Positions 17,452-26,331 of a DNA stretch of 64,000 nucleotides are shown here, piece after piece. The DNA is taken from positions 310,001 to 374,000 of the forward strand of contig NZ_QWEO01000001.1 of assembly GCF_009936035.1 (NCBI RefSeq), in the 5' to 3' direction. Both the position numbers and the translations under genes were made by a program. Below the pieces are notes generated by a model, which made no database searches, was not told the DNA's origin, and saw only the letters and a program-made list of their open reading frames with translations. This stretch comes from Neglectibacter sp. X58. Its GTDB lineage: Bacteria; Bacillota; Clostridia; Oscillospirales; Acutalibacteraceae. Positions within the stretch are counted from its first letter, which is position 1, and the number at the start of each line of letters is the position of its first letter.

Positions 17452-20400
17452 TTAAAACAGGCGGAGCTGCTCGGCTGGCTTTTCCCTTAGAGGGATTTTC
17501 TCCTTTTCCAGCAGTTCCGGTGGGATTTCCTCCATAAAGGGAGAAGGCTCCCCGGAGGAAAGCAAGACAAGCTCCTCCCGGGCGCGGGTCATGCCCACAT
17601 AAAACAGGCGGCGTTCCTCCTCGGCGTCTGCCTGGCCTTTGGCGGATTCCAGGGGCAGGGTCCCCTTGTCCACTCCAGCTAGAAAGACTACGGAGAATTC
17701 CAGCCCCTTGGCCCCGTGCAAGGTGCTGAGATACACGGCCCCGGAGGCGTAAGTTTTGCCGGACTGGCGGCGCAGATCTCCCTCCTCGCCTAACAGCAGG
17801 GTGTTGAGGAAATCTTCCAGGCTGGAGGAAAAGGCCGCGACGCCTGCCAGGCGCTTTAATGCCCGGGACTTTGGCTGCCTGGCTGCCCAGCTTTCCAAAA
17901 GCTTTTCCGGCTTTTCCTTTACCCGGGGCAGATACTCTTCCGCTGCCTGCAAAAAGCCCTGCAGTGCCGGGATATCCCCCAGCCGCCCTTTCAAAGGCTC
18001 TATGCTCCCCTGCCCGGTTTCCCCGCAGCAGGCGGCGGCTGTTTCCCGGTGGTAAGCAGGGCAGCCCCACAAAAGCTCCAGGCAGGATTTTAAAGCGCCC
18101 GCATCTGTAAAGTCCAGCAGGAACCGGAAAAAGGCGGCTGTGCCCAGCACCTCCTTTTCCTGCAGGAAATCATCCCGGCCCCCGATTACGCAGGGGATGT
18201 CCTCCCGGCGCAGGCAGCGTTCCAAGGCCTCAAGCTGGCGGCGGGTGCGGCACAGCACCGCAATTTCAGAAAAAGCATAGAAGGCTTCCCGCTGGCGCGC
18301 CCCCAGCATGTCCATGCCCCCTGTCATGGCGGCAATTTCCTTGGCGCAGAATATCCCCTGGGAAAACTCGTCCTCTCCTTTGCACCACCGCACAAGGGGG
18401 CCTTTAGGGGCTTCGCTTGCAAGGACGCGCGGCCCGCCGGGGTTATGGGAGATGACTTCCAGGGCGCTCTGCAGGATTTCCGGGGTGGAGCGGTAGTTTC
18501 GCACAAGGCGTATTTCCCGCAGGCCGGGCCTGTCCTCCTTTAGCTGCTGGAAGCACCTGCCTGCCGCGCCCCGGAAGCCATAGATGGACTGATCCGGATC
18601 CCCGATGACAAAAAGGCTTTTCCCCTTTTCCGCCCAATGCAGGGCCAGCCGGTATTGCAGGCTGTTGCAGTCCTGGAACTCGTCTATAAGCAGATGGGTA
18701 AGGCTTTTGGGGGCTGGCGGGTCAAGGGCCAGGGATTGTAAAAGAAGATCGTCAAAGTCCAGCCGCCCCTCCAGCAGGATGCGGTATTCCTCCAGCAAAC
18801 TCTCCTCCACTGCCGTTTCCTTTGGCCCCATGCCGTTTTTCCGCCGGGAAAGCTCCTCTAAAAACCGCCTGGGCGTGACACGAATTCCCCGGCCCTCCAA
18901 AAGCTTTTCCGCAAGGGAGAGGGCCTCGCTTTCGCTTACCAGCCCGGGCTTTCCCAACTGCTGCCAGCACACGCTGTGGAAGGTGCCAATGGTCATGCCG
19001 GAAACAGCCCGCCTGCCTCCCAGCTTTGACGCGAGCCTGTCCCGCAATTCCCCAGCGGCCTGGTTTGTAAAGGTGACTGCCGTAATCTCCCGGGGCTTTG
19101 CCCCCGTTTGGGCGAGCAGGAATTCCACCCTGTCCGCAAGGGTTTTAGTCTTCCCGCTTCCCGGCCCGGCTATCACCGCCACTACTGGCTCCACAGCGCA
19201 GGCAGCGGCCTGCTGCTCCGGGTTTGGTATGGCGGATTGGGGAAGCAGAGGCTTTTCCGCGGCTTTCACCTGGGGCTTTTTCCCGGCTTTTTTCTTTTGG
19301 CCAGGCTTTTTTCCGGCGCTGTACAGGGCGAACAGGCTGGTCTGCCCCTCAAGGGCCTCTATTTCCGCTGGGGTCAGCAGAATCACAGCGCCAAACTGCC
19401 CGTCAAACCCAGCTTTGCGCTCCACCCGGCCCTGGCGCAGGCGGCCAATTCCCTCCGCCACAGCAGGCCCTGCCACCTGGCTGATGTCGGAAAGAGGGCT
19501 TTCCCGCAGGATGGAAAACTCCGGGCCAAGCTCTGCTATCATGTGTTCGTAACAGGCCCGCACCTTTTTGCTGCCCTCCGAATACCCGCAGCAGGCTCCT
19601 ATCACCTCCGGCAGGGGCGCTAAGCTTTCAAAGGGCTTGGCCTTTACAGGCCGGAAGCCTTCTTCCCTGTCTGCCAGTTCTTCCACCCGGTGCTCCACCC
19701 CGATGGTCAGCTTTTTCCCGCAAACCGGGCAGCGTCCCCCCAGGGCCTCCGTTTCGGCGGGAGAAAGCACCACGCCGCAGTTCCGGTGGCCGTCCAGATG
19801 GTATTTCCCCTCCTCTGGGAAAAATTCCAGGGTGCCCCCAAAGCCTTCTCCCGTCTCAATGGCCTGTTTCAGCGCAGGATAGGACAGCTCCGTATCCAAC
19901 AGGTTCCCTTCCCGGCCCAGCTTCTGGGGGGAATGAGCGTCAGAGTTTGACACCAGGGTGTAGCCGTCCAACTGGGAAACCCGCCAGTTCATGGGAGGAT
20001 CTGAGGAAAGCCCTGTTTCCAGGGCATGAATTTCCCCGGACATATCCCCAAAACATTCCTCTATGGTATTAAAGCCGGAAAAAGCCCCAAAAAGGGAAAA
20101 ATGGGGCGTCCAGATATGGGCGGGAATGAACATGGCCTGGGGGCAGGCCTCCAGGGTGATTTCCAGCAAATCCCGGCAGTCCAGGCCCAGGATGGGCCTG
20201 CCGTCGGAGTGAAGGTTGCCGATGGCCTCCAGGCGGGCGGAAAGCCGGCGGGCGCTGTCGAAATCAGGCAGGAGGATAACCGAATGCACCTTGCGCACCC
20301 TGCCGTCCTTCTTGTAGATGGAGCTGATTTCCCCGGAAATCACAAAGCGCGCAGCCGCCTCAGGCCCGTCCAGAAGCTGGTGCTCCGTCTTTAACGCATA

Positions 20401-20586
20401 AAATCCTTCCTCCGCAGGCACAAGCTGATCCTCCAGCTCCCTGCGCCATGCCGGGTGGGTGAAGTCTCCTGTGCCCAGCAGGGCAATCCCTTTTTTCCTG
20501 GCCCAGAGATCCAGGTGAGGCCCGTCGCAGTCCCGGCTGGTGGCCCGGGCGTACCGGGAATGGATGTGCAGATCAGCAATGTACAT
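17452..20586 (-). CDS. Endonuclease Q-like nuclease fused to UvrD/PcrA-family helicase
   Basis: 1044-residue fusion. Residues 1-420 match the endonuclease Q/TIGR00375 family (PHP-like fold): ADLHIHSRYAR (4-14), LLGTGDFTHP (36-45), IPAHIWTPHFSLFG (154-167), VSNSDAHSP (212-220) and a zinc site with C270 and CPVC (286-289) followed by KKLTIGVEHRVEELA. EndoQ cuts 5' of deaminated bases and abasic sites. Residues about 455-1044 are a superfamily 1A helicase: Walker A AGPGSGKT (473-480), LLIDEFQD, GDPDQSIYGFRGA, RNYRST, STLHGAKGLEF, FYVGMTRARE. Two candidate sliding-clamp motifs: QTSLF (415-419) at the junction and QLRLF as the last five residues. The ATG at 20586 follows AAGGGGGGG. Repair coupled to unwinding is an inference. 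Confidence 0.9.
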   Translation of the reverse strand: MYIADLHIHSRYARATSRDCDGPHLDLWARKKGIALLGTGDFTHPAWRRELEDQLVPAEEGFYALKTEHQLLDGPEAAARFVISGEISSIYKKDGRVRKVHSVILLPDFDSARRLSARLEAIGNLHSDGRPILGLDCRDLLEITLEACPQAMFIPAHIWTPHFSLFGAFSGFNTIEECFGDMSGEIHALETGLSSDPPMNWRVSQLDGYTLVSNSDAHSPQKLGREGNLLDTELSYPALKQAIETGEGFGGTLEFFPEEGKYHLDGHRNCGVVLSPAETEALGGRCPVCGKKLTIGVEHRVEELADREEGFRPVKAKPFESLAPLPEVIGACCGYSEGSKKVRACYEHMIAELGPEFSILRESPLSDISQVAGPAVAEGIGRLRQGRVERKAGFDGQFGAVILLTPAEIEALEGQTSLFALYSAGKKPGQKKKAGKKPQVKAAEKPLLPQSAIPNPEQQAAACAVEPVVAVIAGPGSGKTKTLADRVEFLLAQTGAKPREITAVTFTNQAAGELRDRLASKLGGRRAVSGMTIGTFHSVCWQQLGKPGLVSESEALSLAEKLLEGRGIRVTPRRFLEELSRRKNGMGPKETAVEESLLEEYRILLEGRLDFDDLLLQSLALDPPAPKSLTHLLIDEFQDCNSLQYRLALHWAEKGKSLFVIGDPDQSIYGFRGAAGRCFQQLKEDRPGLREIRLVRNYRSTPEILQSALEVISHNPGGPRVLASEAPKGPLVRWCKGEDEFSQGIFCAKEIAAMTGGMDMLGARQREAFYAFSEIAVLCRTRRQLEALERCLRREDIPCVIGGRDDFLQEKEVLGTAAFFRFLLDFTDAGALKSCLELLWGCPAYHRETAAACCGETGQGSIEPLKGRLGDIPALQGFLQAAEEYLPRVKEKPEKLLESWAARQPKSRALKRLAGVAAFSSSLEDFLNTLLLGEEGDLRRQSGKTYASGAVYLSTLHGAKGLEFSVVFLAGVDKGTLPLESAKGQADAEEERRLFYVGMTRAREELVLLSSGEPSPFMEEIPPELLEKEKIPLREKPAEQLRLF

Positions 20587-20658
20587 GGAACCCCCCCTTT
20601 TTTGTGTAAATCCGTGTGCTTTACACAATTGGCTGTTTCATACTTTTACGGATAATAT

Positions 20659-20686
20659 ATTATAGCATACCAAGCCAGGCTTGCAA
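20659..20686 (-). promoter_or_regulatory. Sigma-A promoter of the EndoQ-UvrD gene
   Basis: Minus strand TTGCAA (20681-20686), 16-base spacer, TATAAT (20659-20664), about 73 bases upstream of the start. Confidence 0.65.
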
Positions 20687-20750
20687 GCCTTTTCTGCATA
20701 ACACGCCCTTTTTGCGCCCATTCTATATTTTCAGAAAGGAGCGTGCAAAG

Positions 20751-20921
20751 ATGGAAGAAAACCGGACAGCCCTCTCGCCACTGGCAGAAGCGCAGTATCT
20801 GGCGCTGGAATATATGCGCCAAAAAGCGCTGACAGATGACGCCCCCGCTGATATTGCCCGGGAGTACAGTACCCTGCGGCAGCAGCTATATGCAGCCTTA
20901 AGCGGCAGCGTCTCCCAATAA
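20751..20921 (+). CDS. Small hypothetical protein (56 residues)
   Basis: Starts MEENRTALSPLAEAQY after a good ribosome site (AGAAAGGAG) and ends at its own terminator (20930-20959), so it is very likely a real gene. The protein is charged and predicted mostly helical, with no signal peptide, membrane segment or cysteine. I do not recognise a family. It diverges from the repair gene, and the region between them (20587-20750) carries the promoter of that gene. Confidence 0.65.
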   Translation: MEENRTALSPLAEAQYLALEYMRQKALTDDAPADIAREYSTLRQQLYAALSGSVSQ

Positions 20922-20929
20922 TACGGCAG

Positions 20930-20959
20930 AAAAGGATCCCAGCAGCCTGGGATCCTTTT
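20930..20959 (+). terminator. Intrinsic terminator of the 56-residue ORF
   Basis: 13-bp perfect stem AAAAGGATCCCAG (20930-20942) / CTGGGATCCTTTT (20947-20959), four-base loop, T-rich tail. Confidence 0.9.
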
Positions 20960-21114
20960 CTTGTAATGCCGATGTGCTTTACAGGCAGGCTTTTGACAGC
21001 GCAAATGGCAGCAGGGCCTTGCTTTTTCATGCTTCCTGTGGCAAAATAAGGAAAACACCCTGCCATAATGGGGCGAAAATCAAGGAAGATATTGCGGAGG
21101 GCAGGAGGGTATTT

Positions 21115-21537
21115 ATGAAAATCCTGAAAGAGTTTAAAGAGTTCATCTCCAAGGGCAATGTGCTGGATATGGCGGTAGGCGTTATTATTGGCGGCGCTTT
21201 TACAGCCATTGTCAATTCCCTGGTAAACGACATTTTTATGCCCCTGCTAGGGCTGCTTACAGGCGGCATGAATTTTGCCGGGCTTTCCCTGCGGCTGGGG
21301 GGAAATGACGGGGACGCGCTGCAATACGGCGCGTTTATTGCTGCTGTCATAAACTTCCTGCTTATTGCCCTGGTGCTGTTTTTGGTTATCAAGGCTATCA
21401 ACCGGCTGCGCAATTTGAAAAAAGCCGAACCGGATAAGCCAGCCCCTGCGGTGAAGGCCTGCCCTTACTGCAAAAGCGAAATTGCCCTGGAAGCTTCCCG
21501 CTGCCCCCACTGCACTTCTGTGCTGGAAGAGGGATAA
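21115..21537 (+). CDS. mscL: Large-conductance mechanosensitive channel MscL with zinc ribbon
   Basis: 140-residue channel opened by membrane tension to release solutes on hypo-osmotic shock. Starts MKILKEFKEFISKGNVLDMAVG, the canonical MscL N-terminus and first membrane helix with GVIIGGAF; the second helix is AAVINFLLIALVLFLVI. Instead of the usual short amphipathic C-terminus it ends in a CPYCKSEI...CPHC zinc ribbon (about 115-135). The ATG at 21115 has GGAGG just ahead; an upstream in-frame extension has no family similarity. Confidence 0.95.
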   Translation: MKILKEFKEFISKGNVLDMAVGVIIGGAFTAIVNSLVNDIFMPLLGLLTGGMNFAGLSLRLGGNDGDALQYGAFIAAVINFLLIALVLFLVIKAINRLRNLKKAEPDKPAPAVKACPYCKSEIALEASRCPHCTSVLEEG

Positions 21538-21689
21538 GCATATAATCTTTTCATTCCAAAGCTGCTGATTTGGGCAAAAAAGAAAAAATTCTGCGCTTTT
21601 CAAAAACCTATTGCGCCTTTTTGTTCTTTGTGGTAGGATAGGCAAGGTAGGGACAGGCCTGCGGCACGTACCAAGTAATGATACATTCC

Positions 21690-21762
21690 AAAAGGGCTGT
21701 TGATGCAGCCCTTTTTTCTGGCACTGCCTCTTTTTATTCTGTAAAGGAAACTCTCTTTACAG
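21690..21762 (+). terminator. Terminator and inverted repeat between mscL and trkA
   Basis: AAAAGGGCTG (21690-21699) pairs with CAGCCCTTTT (21706-21715), followed by TTCTG: an intrinsic terminator. A second inverted repeat, CTGTAAAG (21739-21746) / CTTTACAG (21755-21762), has no T run and could be an operator ahead of trkA. Nothing else was seen in the roughly 300-base gap. Confidence 0.7.
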
Positions 21763-21836
21763 AGCGGATGTAAAATCATGGGAGAAAGGAATGGCGCAGG
21801 GCGCGGGAAAGCCCTGTACCCAATGGCGGTTTCTTT

Positions 21837-23201
21837 ATGAGAATTGTGATTGTGGGCGATGGCAAGGTGGGTTCCGCTCTTGCTGTACAGCTCTCCAAGG
21901 AAAATCACGATATTGTCATCATTGACAGCAATAAAATGGTGTTGCAGGAATCGGAGCAGTCTTTGGATGTGAACGTGGTATACGGCAACGGGGCGGCTTT
22001 GAAGGTGCAGAAGCAGGCTAATGTGGACGCAAGCGATCTGCTTATTGCCGCCACTTCCGCCGATGAGATCAACCTGCTGTGCTGTATTCTGGCGCGGAAG
22101 CTGGGCTGTGCCCACACTATCGCCCGGGTGCGCAACCCCGACTATTTTGGCCAGCTTTTCCTTTTGCAGGAGGAATTTGGCCTGAACATGGCCATCAATC
22201 CGGAACGGGCCACGGCAAACGAAATTTCCCGCCTGCTGCAGTTCCCCTCTTTTTTGAAGCGGGAGGCTTTTGCAAGAGGCCGGGTGGAGATTGTGGAGCT
22301 GGTGCTTAAAGGGGACAGCGTTTTGAACGGCGCGCGGCTGCTGGATCTGTATAAAATTGTGAAGGTAAAGGTGCTGGTGTGCGCGGTAAAGCGCGGCTCC
22401 CAGGTGGTTATCCCGGACGGCAATTTCACCCTGCTGGAAGGCGACAGGCTTTATGTTACGGCCTCCACCAGCGACCTGGCAAGGCTTATCCGCAGCCTGG
22501 GCATTGCCCAGAAAAAGGTGCGGGACGTGTTGATTATAGGCGGCAGCCGCATTGCCTTTTATCTGGCGGAAGATCTCATTAAGGCCGGCGTCAATGTAAA
22601 ACTGATTGAAATCGACGAGAACCGCTGCATAGAGCTTGCGGAAAACCTGCCTAAGGCCACCATCCTCCACGCAGACGGCTCTGACCGTTTTGTGCTGGAT
22701 TCCGAGGGACTGGCCCAGACAGACGCAGTGGTTACCCTGACGGACTTTGACGAGCAGAACCTTATCATTTCCATGTATGCCAATTTCCTGGGCACCTACA
22801 AGGTTATCACCAAAATCAACCGTACAGAATTCAGCGAGGTTTTAAACGAAAAGGGAATTGACTGCGTGGTAAGCCCCAAGGACTTGTGCTGCAACGACAT
22901 TGCCCGGTATGTGCGTGCCATGGGAAACCGCAAGGGCGGTTCGGTGCAGGCCCTGCACCGGCTGGTGGAGGATCAGGTGGAGGCCCTGGAGTTTACTGCC
23001 ACCAAGCAGCTCCCCCATCTGGGAGAACCCCTTTACCAGGTGGCATTAAAGCCCGGCACCCTGATTGCCAGCATCACCCGCCGGGGCAAGGTCATCATCC
23101 CCAGCGGCGGCGACTGCATTGAGCCTCATGACAACGTGGTGGTTATTTCTCCCGCAGAGCGGGGCATTGCAGACTTGAGCGATATTTTTATTGACGATTG
23201 A
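21837..23201 (+). CDS. trkA: Trk-type potassium uptake regulatory subunit TrkA
   Basis: 454 residues with two tandem RCK units, each an NAD-binding Rossmann domain (MRIVIVGDGKVGSALA at 1-16, and VLIIGGSRIAFYLAEDLI near 228-245) followed by an RCK_C domain. It sits on the cytoplasmic face of TrkH and gates K+ uptake in response to nucleotides. Same orientation as trkH two genes downstream. The start has only GGCGG as ribosome site. Confidence 0.95.
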   Translation: MRIVIVGDGKVGSALAVQLSKENHDIVIIDSNKMVLQESEQSLDVNVVYGNGAALKVQKQANVDASDLLIAATSADEINLLCCILARKLGCAHTIARVRNPDYFGQLFLLQEEFGLNMAINPERATANEISRLLQFPSFLKREAFARGRVEIVELVLKGDSVLNGARLLDLYKIVKVKVLVCAVKRGSQVVIPDGNFTLLEGDRLYVTASTSDLARLIRSLGIAQKKVRDVLIIGGSRIAFYLAEDLIKAGVNVKLIEIDENRCIELAENLPKATILHADGSDRFVLDSEGLAQTDAVVTLTDFDEQNLIISMYANFLGTYKVITKINRTEFSEVLNEKGIDCVVSPKDLCCNDIARYVRAMGNRKGGSVQALHRLVEDQVEALEFTATKQLPHLGEPLYQVALKPGTLIASITRRGKVIIPSGGDCIEPHDNVVVISPAERGIADLSDIFIDD

Positions 23202-23222
23202 CATTTTGCGGAAAGGAACGGT

Positions 23223-23579
23223 ATGGGGCATGAATCCCCTGCCGCATGGCGGTTTTTTATGGTGGAAAATCCACGGCACATTGACATCCTGGGCGCGCGC
23301 AAGGACGGGGGCGCGGATCTGGTTATGGTTTCCCCTGATCCTCTGGACGAAACGCCGGAAGGCCAGACCCTGCTGCTGGACAAGGTGGAAACCTACTTGA
23401 AATATATCCGTACCCCGGATTTCCGCGGGCAGTGCCCTGCCGCCACGCCGGAAAACACCCATGTTGTCCTGCTGGTGCGGGAGGAGCCTTCCCCCTTTAT
23501 GCAGGAGCTGCTGCAAAAAATTGCGGCATGGGTGGCGGACAACCATGCACGTTTTTTCGTGCGCATTGAAAAGGAATAA
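23223..23579 (+). CDS. DUF6572-like hypothetical protein
   Basis: 118 residues. HIDILGARKDGGADLVMVSPDPLD followed by LLLDKVETYLKYI resembles the DUF6572 pattern (short beta hairpin, a two-strand core and a helix, then a second helix FMQELLQKIAAWV). It lies between trkA and trkH, 21 bases after trkA. AAAGGAA precedes the ATG at 23223; a second ATG at 23259 is preceded by a segment nearly identical to that before trkA. Function unknown. Confidence 0.65.
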   Translation: MGHESPAAWRFFMVENPRHIDILGARKDGGADLVMVSPDPLDETPEGQTLLLDKVETYLKYIRTPDFRGQCPAATPENTHVVLLVREEPSPFMQELLQKIAAWVADNHARFFVRIEKE

Positions 23580-23653
23580 GTTTTTCCGGCTTTTATCATC
23601 TCAAATCAGGAAAGGAGCGCCCCGGATACGGCCTGGGGCCTGTGCCTGCTGCT

Positions 23654-25105
23654 ATGAATCACAGAATGATCCTGCGCTTAATCTGCTATATCCTGCGCGT
23701 GGAAGCAGTGTGCCTGCTGCCGTCTATCGGCATATCCCTCTATAAAGGGGAACATGCGGCCCTTTTCGGGCTTATCCTCTCCACCGCCCTGGCGGGCGGC
23801 CTCAGCCTGAGCACCTACCTGTTCCGTCCCCGCAGCCGGGAAATAGGCGCTAGGGAAGGCTTTCTCAGCGTGGGCCTGTGCTGGATAGCTGTGTCTGCCC
23901 TGGGCGCCCTCCCCTTCTTTCTCAGCGGCGCTATCCCCCATTTTATCGATGCCTTTTTTGAGACGATTTCCGGCTTCACCACCACCGGCGCCAGTATCCT
24001 CACCGATGTGGAGGCCATGCCCATGGGCCTGCTTTATTGGCGCAGCTTTACCCACTGGCTGGGCGGCATGGGGGTGCTGGTGTTCCTGTTAGCCGTAGTG
24101 CCCATGGGAAAGGGGAAAAATTCCCTGCTGTACGTAATGCGGGCGGAAAGCCCCGGCCCCCAGGTGGACAAGCTGGTGCCCAAGCTGCAAAACAGCGCTA
24201 AAATATTATATGCCATTTATATCGCCTTGACCCTTATCCAGACTATACTGCTGCTGATAGGCGGCATGCCCTTTTTCGACAGCATCACCACAGCTTTCGG
24301 TACGGCGGGCACCGGCGGCTTTGGCATCAAAGGGGACAGCCTTGCCGGGTACAGCCACTATCTGCAGGGGGTCTGTACAGTTTTCATGGCGCTGTTCGGG
24401 ATAAATTTCAGCGTGTTCTATCTGCTGCTCTTACGGCAGTTTTCCCGGGTGCTCCACAACCAGGAGCTGTGGACGTATTTAGGCGTTATGATAGGCTCTG
24501 CCGGGCTTATTGCCTGGAATATCCTGCCCCAGTTTGGCGGCAACGTATGGGAAGCCCTGCACCACGCGGCTTTCCAGGTTTCCTCTATTATGACTACCAC
24601 TGGCTTTGCCACTGTGGATTTTAACCAATGGCCCACCCTTTCCAAAACCCTTTTGGTGGTGTTGATGGTGCTGGGGGCCTGCGCCGGATCTACTGGCGGC
24701 GGTATCAAGGTGGCCCGGGCTGTGGTGCTTACAAAAGCAGGGCACCGGAACATCAAGCGGATGCTGCGGCCCAGGTCTGTTGCCCAGGTGCATATAGACG
24801 GGCAGCTTGCCAGCGAGGACATGATTCAGAACGCCTACAGCTATCTTTCCGCTTACTGCGCCATTATCCTCTTGTCTATGCTGCTGATTGCCAGAGACGG
24901 CTTCTCCCTGGAAACAAACATAACCGCCGTATTGGCCTGCCTGAACAATATCGGGCCGGGCCTTGACATGGTTGGCCCCACAGGGAATTTCTCCCATTTT
25001 TCCGGTTTCAGCAAGCTGGTGCTTTCCTTTGACATGCTGGTGGGCCGGCTGGAAATCTTCCCCATGCTCCTTTTGTTTGTGCCCTCGGCCTGGCGGAAAA
25101 GCTGA
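23654..25105 (+). CDS. trkH: Trk-type potassium transporter membrane subunit TrkH
   Basis: 483 residues from the ATG at 23654, with the four repeated M1-P-M2 units of the K+ channel-derived SKT superfamily. Selectivity-filter-like segments are [27 protein letters not shown] and the last loop [19 protein letters not shown]. TrkA encoded upstream is its regulator. An in-frame GTG at 23642 adds four residues. Confidence 0.95.
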   Translation: MNHRMILRLICYILRVEAVCLLPSIGISLYKGEHAALFGLILSTALAGGLSLSTYLFRPRSREIGAREGFLSVGLCWIAVSALGALPFFLSGAIPHFIDAFFETISGFTTTGASILTDVEAMPMGLLYWRSFTHWLGGMGVLVFLLAVVPMGKGKNSLLYVMRAESPGPQVDKLVPKLQNSAKILYAIYIALTLIQTILLLIGGMPFFDSITTAFGTAGTGGFGIKGDSLAGYSHYLQGVCTVFMALFGINFSVFYLLLLRQFSRVLHNQELWTYLGVMIGSAGLIAWNILPQFGGNVWEALHHAAFQVSSIMTTTGFATVDFNQWPTLSKTLLVVLMVLGACAGSTGGGIKVARAVVLTKAGHRNIKRMLRPRSVAQVHIDGQLASEDMIQNAYSYLSAYCAIILLSMLLIARDGFSLETNITAVLACLNNIGPGLDMVGPTGNFSHFSGFSKLVLSFDMLVGRLEIFPMLLLFVPSAWRKS

Positions 25106-25131
25106 AAAGCGGGATTTGGAGTGATTGGCTG

Positions 25132-25740
25132 ATGAACAAAACAATCGCAAAGGCGGGGGCTTTTATCGTAACGGTTTCCGTGCTGCTGTTTGCCCTCTGT
25201 ATGCTTATTCCCTTTGACTTTGGAAGCTATTTTGTGTGTATGCTGCTGCCTATCGGATACATCATGGCGGCCGCCGGCTTTTGCAAGGAAAGCGATGAAA
25301 AGCATAAGGTGGCGGCTCTTGCTGGAATGGCCTTTGCCGTGTTGTATGCTGGCTTCATCTTCCTGGTATATTTTGCCCAGACTACATCCGTCCGGCTGGA
25401 CGGGCTTAACGAGCAGGCCATAAGGATCCTCGATTTTTCAAGGGGCGGGCTGATTTTCAATTATGACCTGCTTGGATATGGCATGATGGCGCTTTCGACT
25501 TTCTTTCTGGGGCTTACGATAGAGGCAAAGACAAAAGCGGACAAATGGTTACAGGTTTTGATGGTGGTTCATGGAATTTTCTTTTTCTCCTGTTTTATAC
25601 TGCCCATGACAGGCGTGTTCCGCTCTATGGCGGACGGGGAGAACAGCCTGGGCGGCGTTATAGCGCTGGAATTCTGGTGCGCCTATTTTATCCCCATCGG
25701 CATTTTATCCTTTATCCATTTTAGGAGAAGCAATTTGTAA
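25132..25740 (+). CDS. Hypothetical integral membrane protein
   Basis: 202 residues with about six hydrophobic segments (starting AGAFIVTVSVLLFALCML, and later YIMAAAGF, AFAVLYAGFIFLVYF, LLGYGMMALSTFFLGL, VVHGIFFFSCFILPM and FWCAYFIPIGILSFI). I do not recognise a family. It begins 26 bases after trkH in the same direction, so it may be co-transcribed, and ends at the terminator at 25771. Confidence 0.7.
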   Translation: MNKTIAKAGAFIVTVSVLLFALCMLIPFDFGSYFVCMLLPIGYIMAAAGFCKESDEKHKVAALAGMAFAVLYAGFIFLVYFAQTTSVRLDGLNEQAIRILDFSRGGLIFNYDLLGYGMMALSTFFLGLTIEAKTKADKWLQVLMVVHGIFFFSCFILPMTGVFRSMADGENSLGGVIALEFWCAYFIPIGILSFIHFRRSNL

Positions 25741-25770
25741 GAACCGCCATACAGAAGCACACAGCATAGC

Positions 25771-25803
25771 GCGTAAGACAAGCCATGATGGCCTGTCTTA
25801 CGC
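25771..25803. terminator. Convergent terminator
   Basis: GCGTAAGACA (25771-25780) / TGTCTTACGC (25794-25803) with an inner GCC/GGC pairing and a following ATTTTTC run on the plus strand; between the membrane protein gene and the opposing DtxR-type regulator. Confidence 0.85.
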
Positions 25804-25809
25804 ATTTTT

Positions 25810-26232
25810 CTATTTGGAGGGGGTTTCCAGCCCCTCTAAAAATTTTTCTATATTTGCCACAGTGCGGGGCGACAGGAAGTGCTCGATTTTTTCCACCTCT
25901 TCCAGCTCGCTTTCTGTCTGGTTAATGGTACACAGAAGCCTGCCCACCACCCGGTGCCTGTGTACCAGATAGGCCCCCATGCGCCTGCCCCATTCCGTCA
26001 GGGTGATGTAACCGTATTTGGGAAACTCAATCAGCCCCTGGCCCCGGAGGTTTGCCGCCATCTTGGAGGCGGAGGGCGGCTTTACGTGCAGGGCCTGGGC
26101 CAGGGCTGTGATGCGCACATAGCCCTCCTCCCCCATGCGGTATATCATTTCCAGATAGTCCTCCATGGATGCGGTAAGCTGCCCATGCTCCAGCAGCGTA
26201 TACCCTTTCATGGTGTAAAACCCTTCCTGCAT
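25810..26232 (-). CDS. DtxR/MntR-family metal-dependent regulator
   Basis: 140 residues. The N-terminal winged helix includes SMEDYLEMIYRM, RITALAQALHVKPPSASKMAANL (recognition helix) and YGYITLTEWGR, followed by the dimerisation and metal-sensing helices (HRHRVVGRLL, ELEEVEKIEHFLS). No SH3-like third domain, as in MntR. The ATG at 26232 has GGAGG seven bases ahead. It diverges from feoAB, so Fe2+ or Mn2+ control of iron uptake is the likely role, by context. Confidence 0.92.
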   Translation of the reverse strand: MQEGFYTMKGYTLLEHGQLTASMEDYLEMIYRMGEEGYVRITALAQALHVKPPSASKMAANLRGQGLIEFPKYGYITLTEWGRRMGAYLVHRHRVVGRLLCTINQTESELEEVEKIEHFLSPRTVANIEKFLEGLETPSK

Positions 26233-26255
26233 CCCGGCTCCTCCCGTCACAAGTT

Positions 26256-26286
26256 TTTCTCTCAGGAATATAGTAGTGGAGAGAAA
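26256..26286. promoter_or_regulatory. Inverted repeat in the DtxR-feoA intergenic region
   Basis: TTTCTCTC (26256-26263) and GAGAGAAA (26279-26286), 15 bases apart, between the divergent regulator and feoA. A possible operator for the regulator; it does not match a known MntR or DtxR consensus. Confidence 0.35.
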
Positions 26287-26331
26287 GAATTTTGCCTTTC
26301 CCTAACAAATTATTCAGGAGTGACTGTATAT

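Noticed and set aside
21600-22670. 356-codon frame opposite trkA
   Set aside because: TrkA is unambiguous on the plus strand; the opposite frame lacks a ribosome site and recognisable domains.
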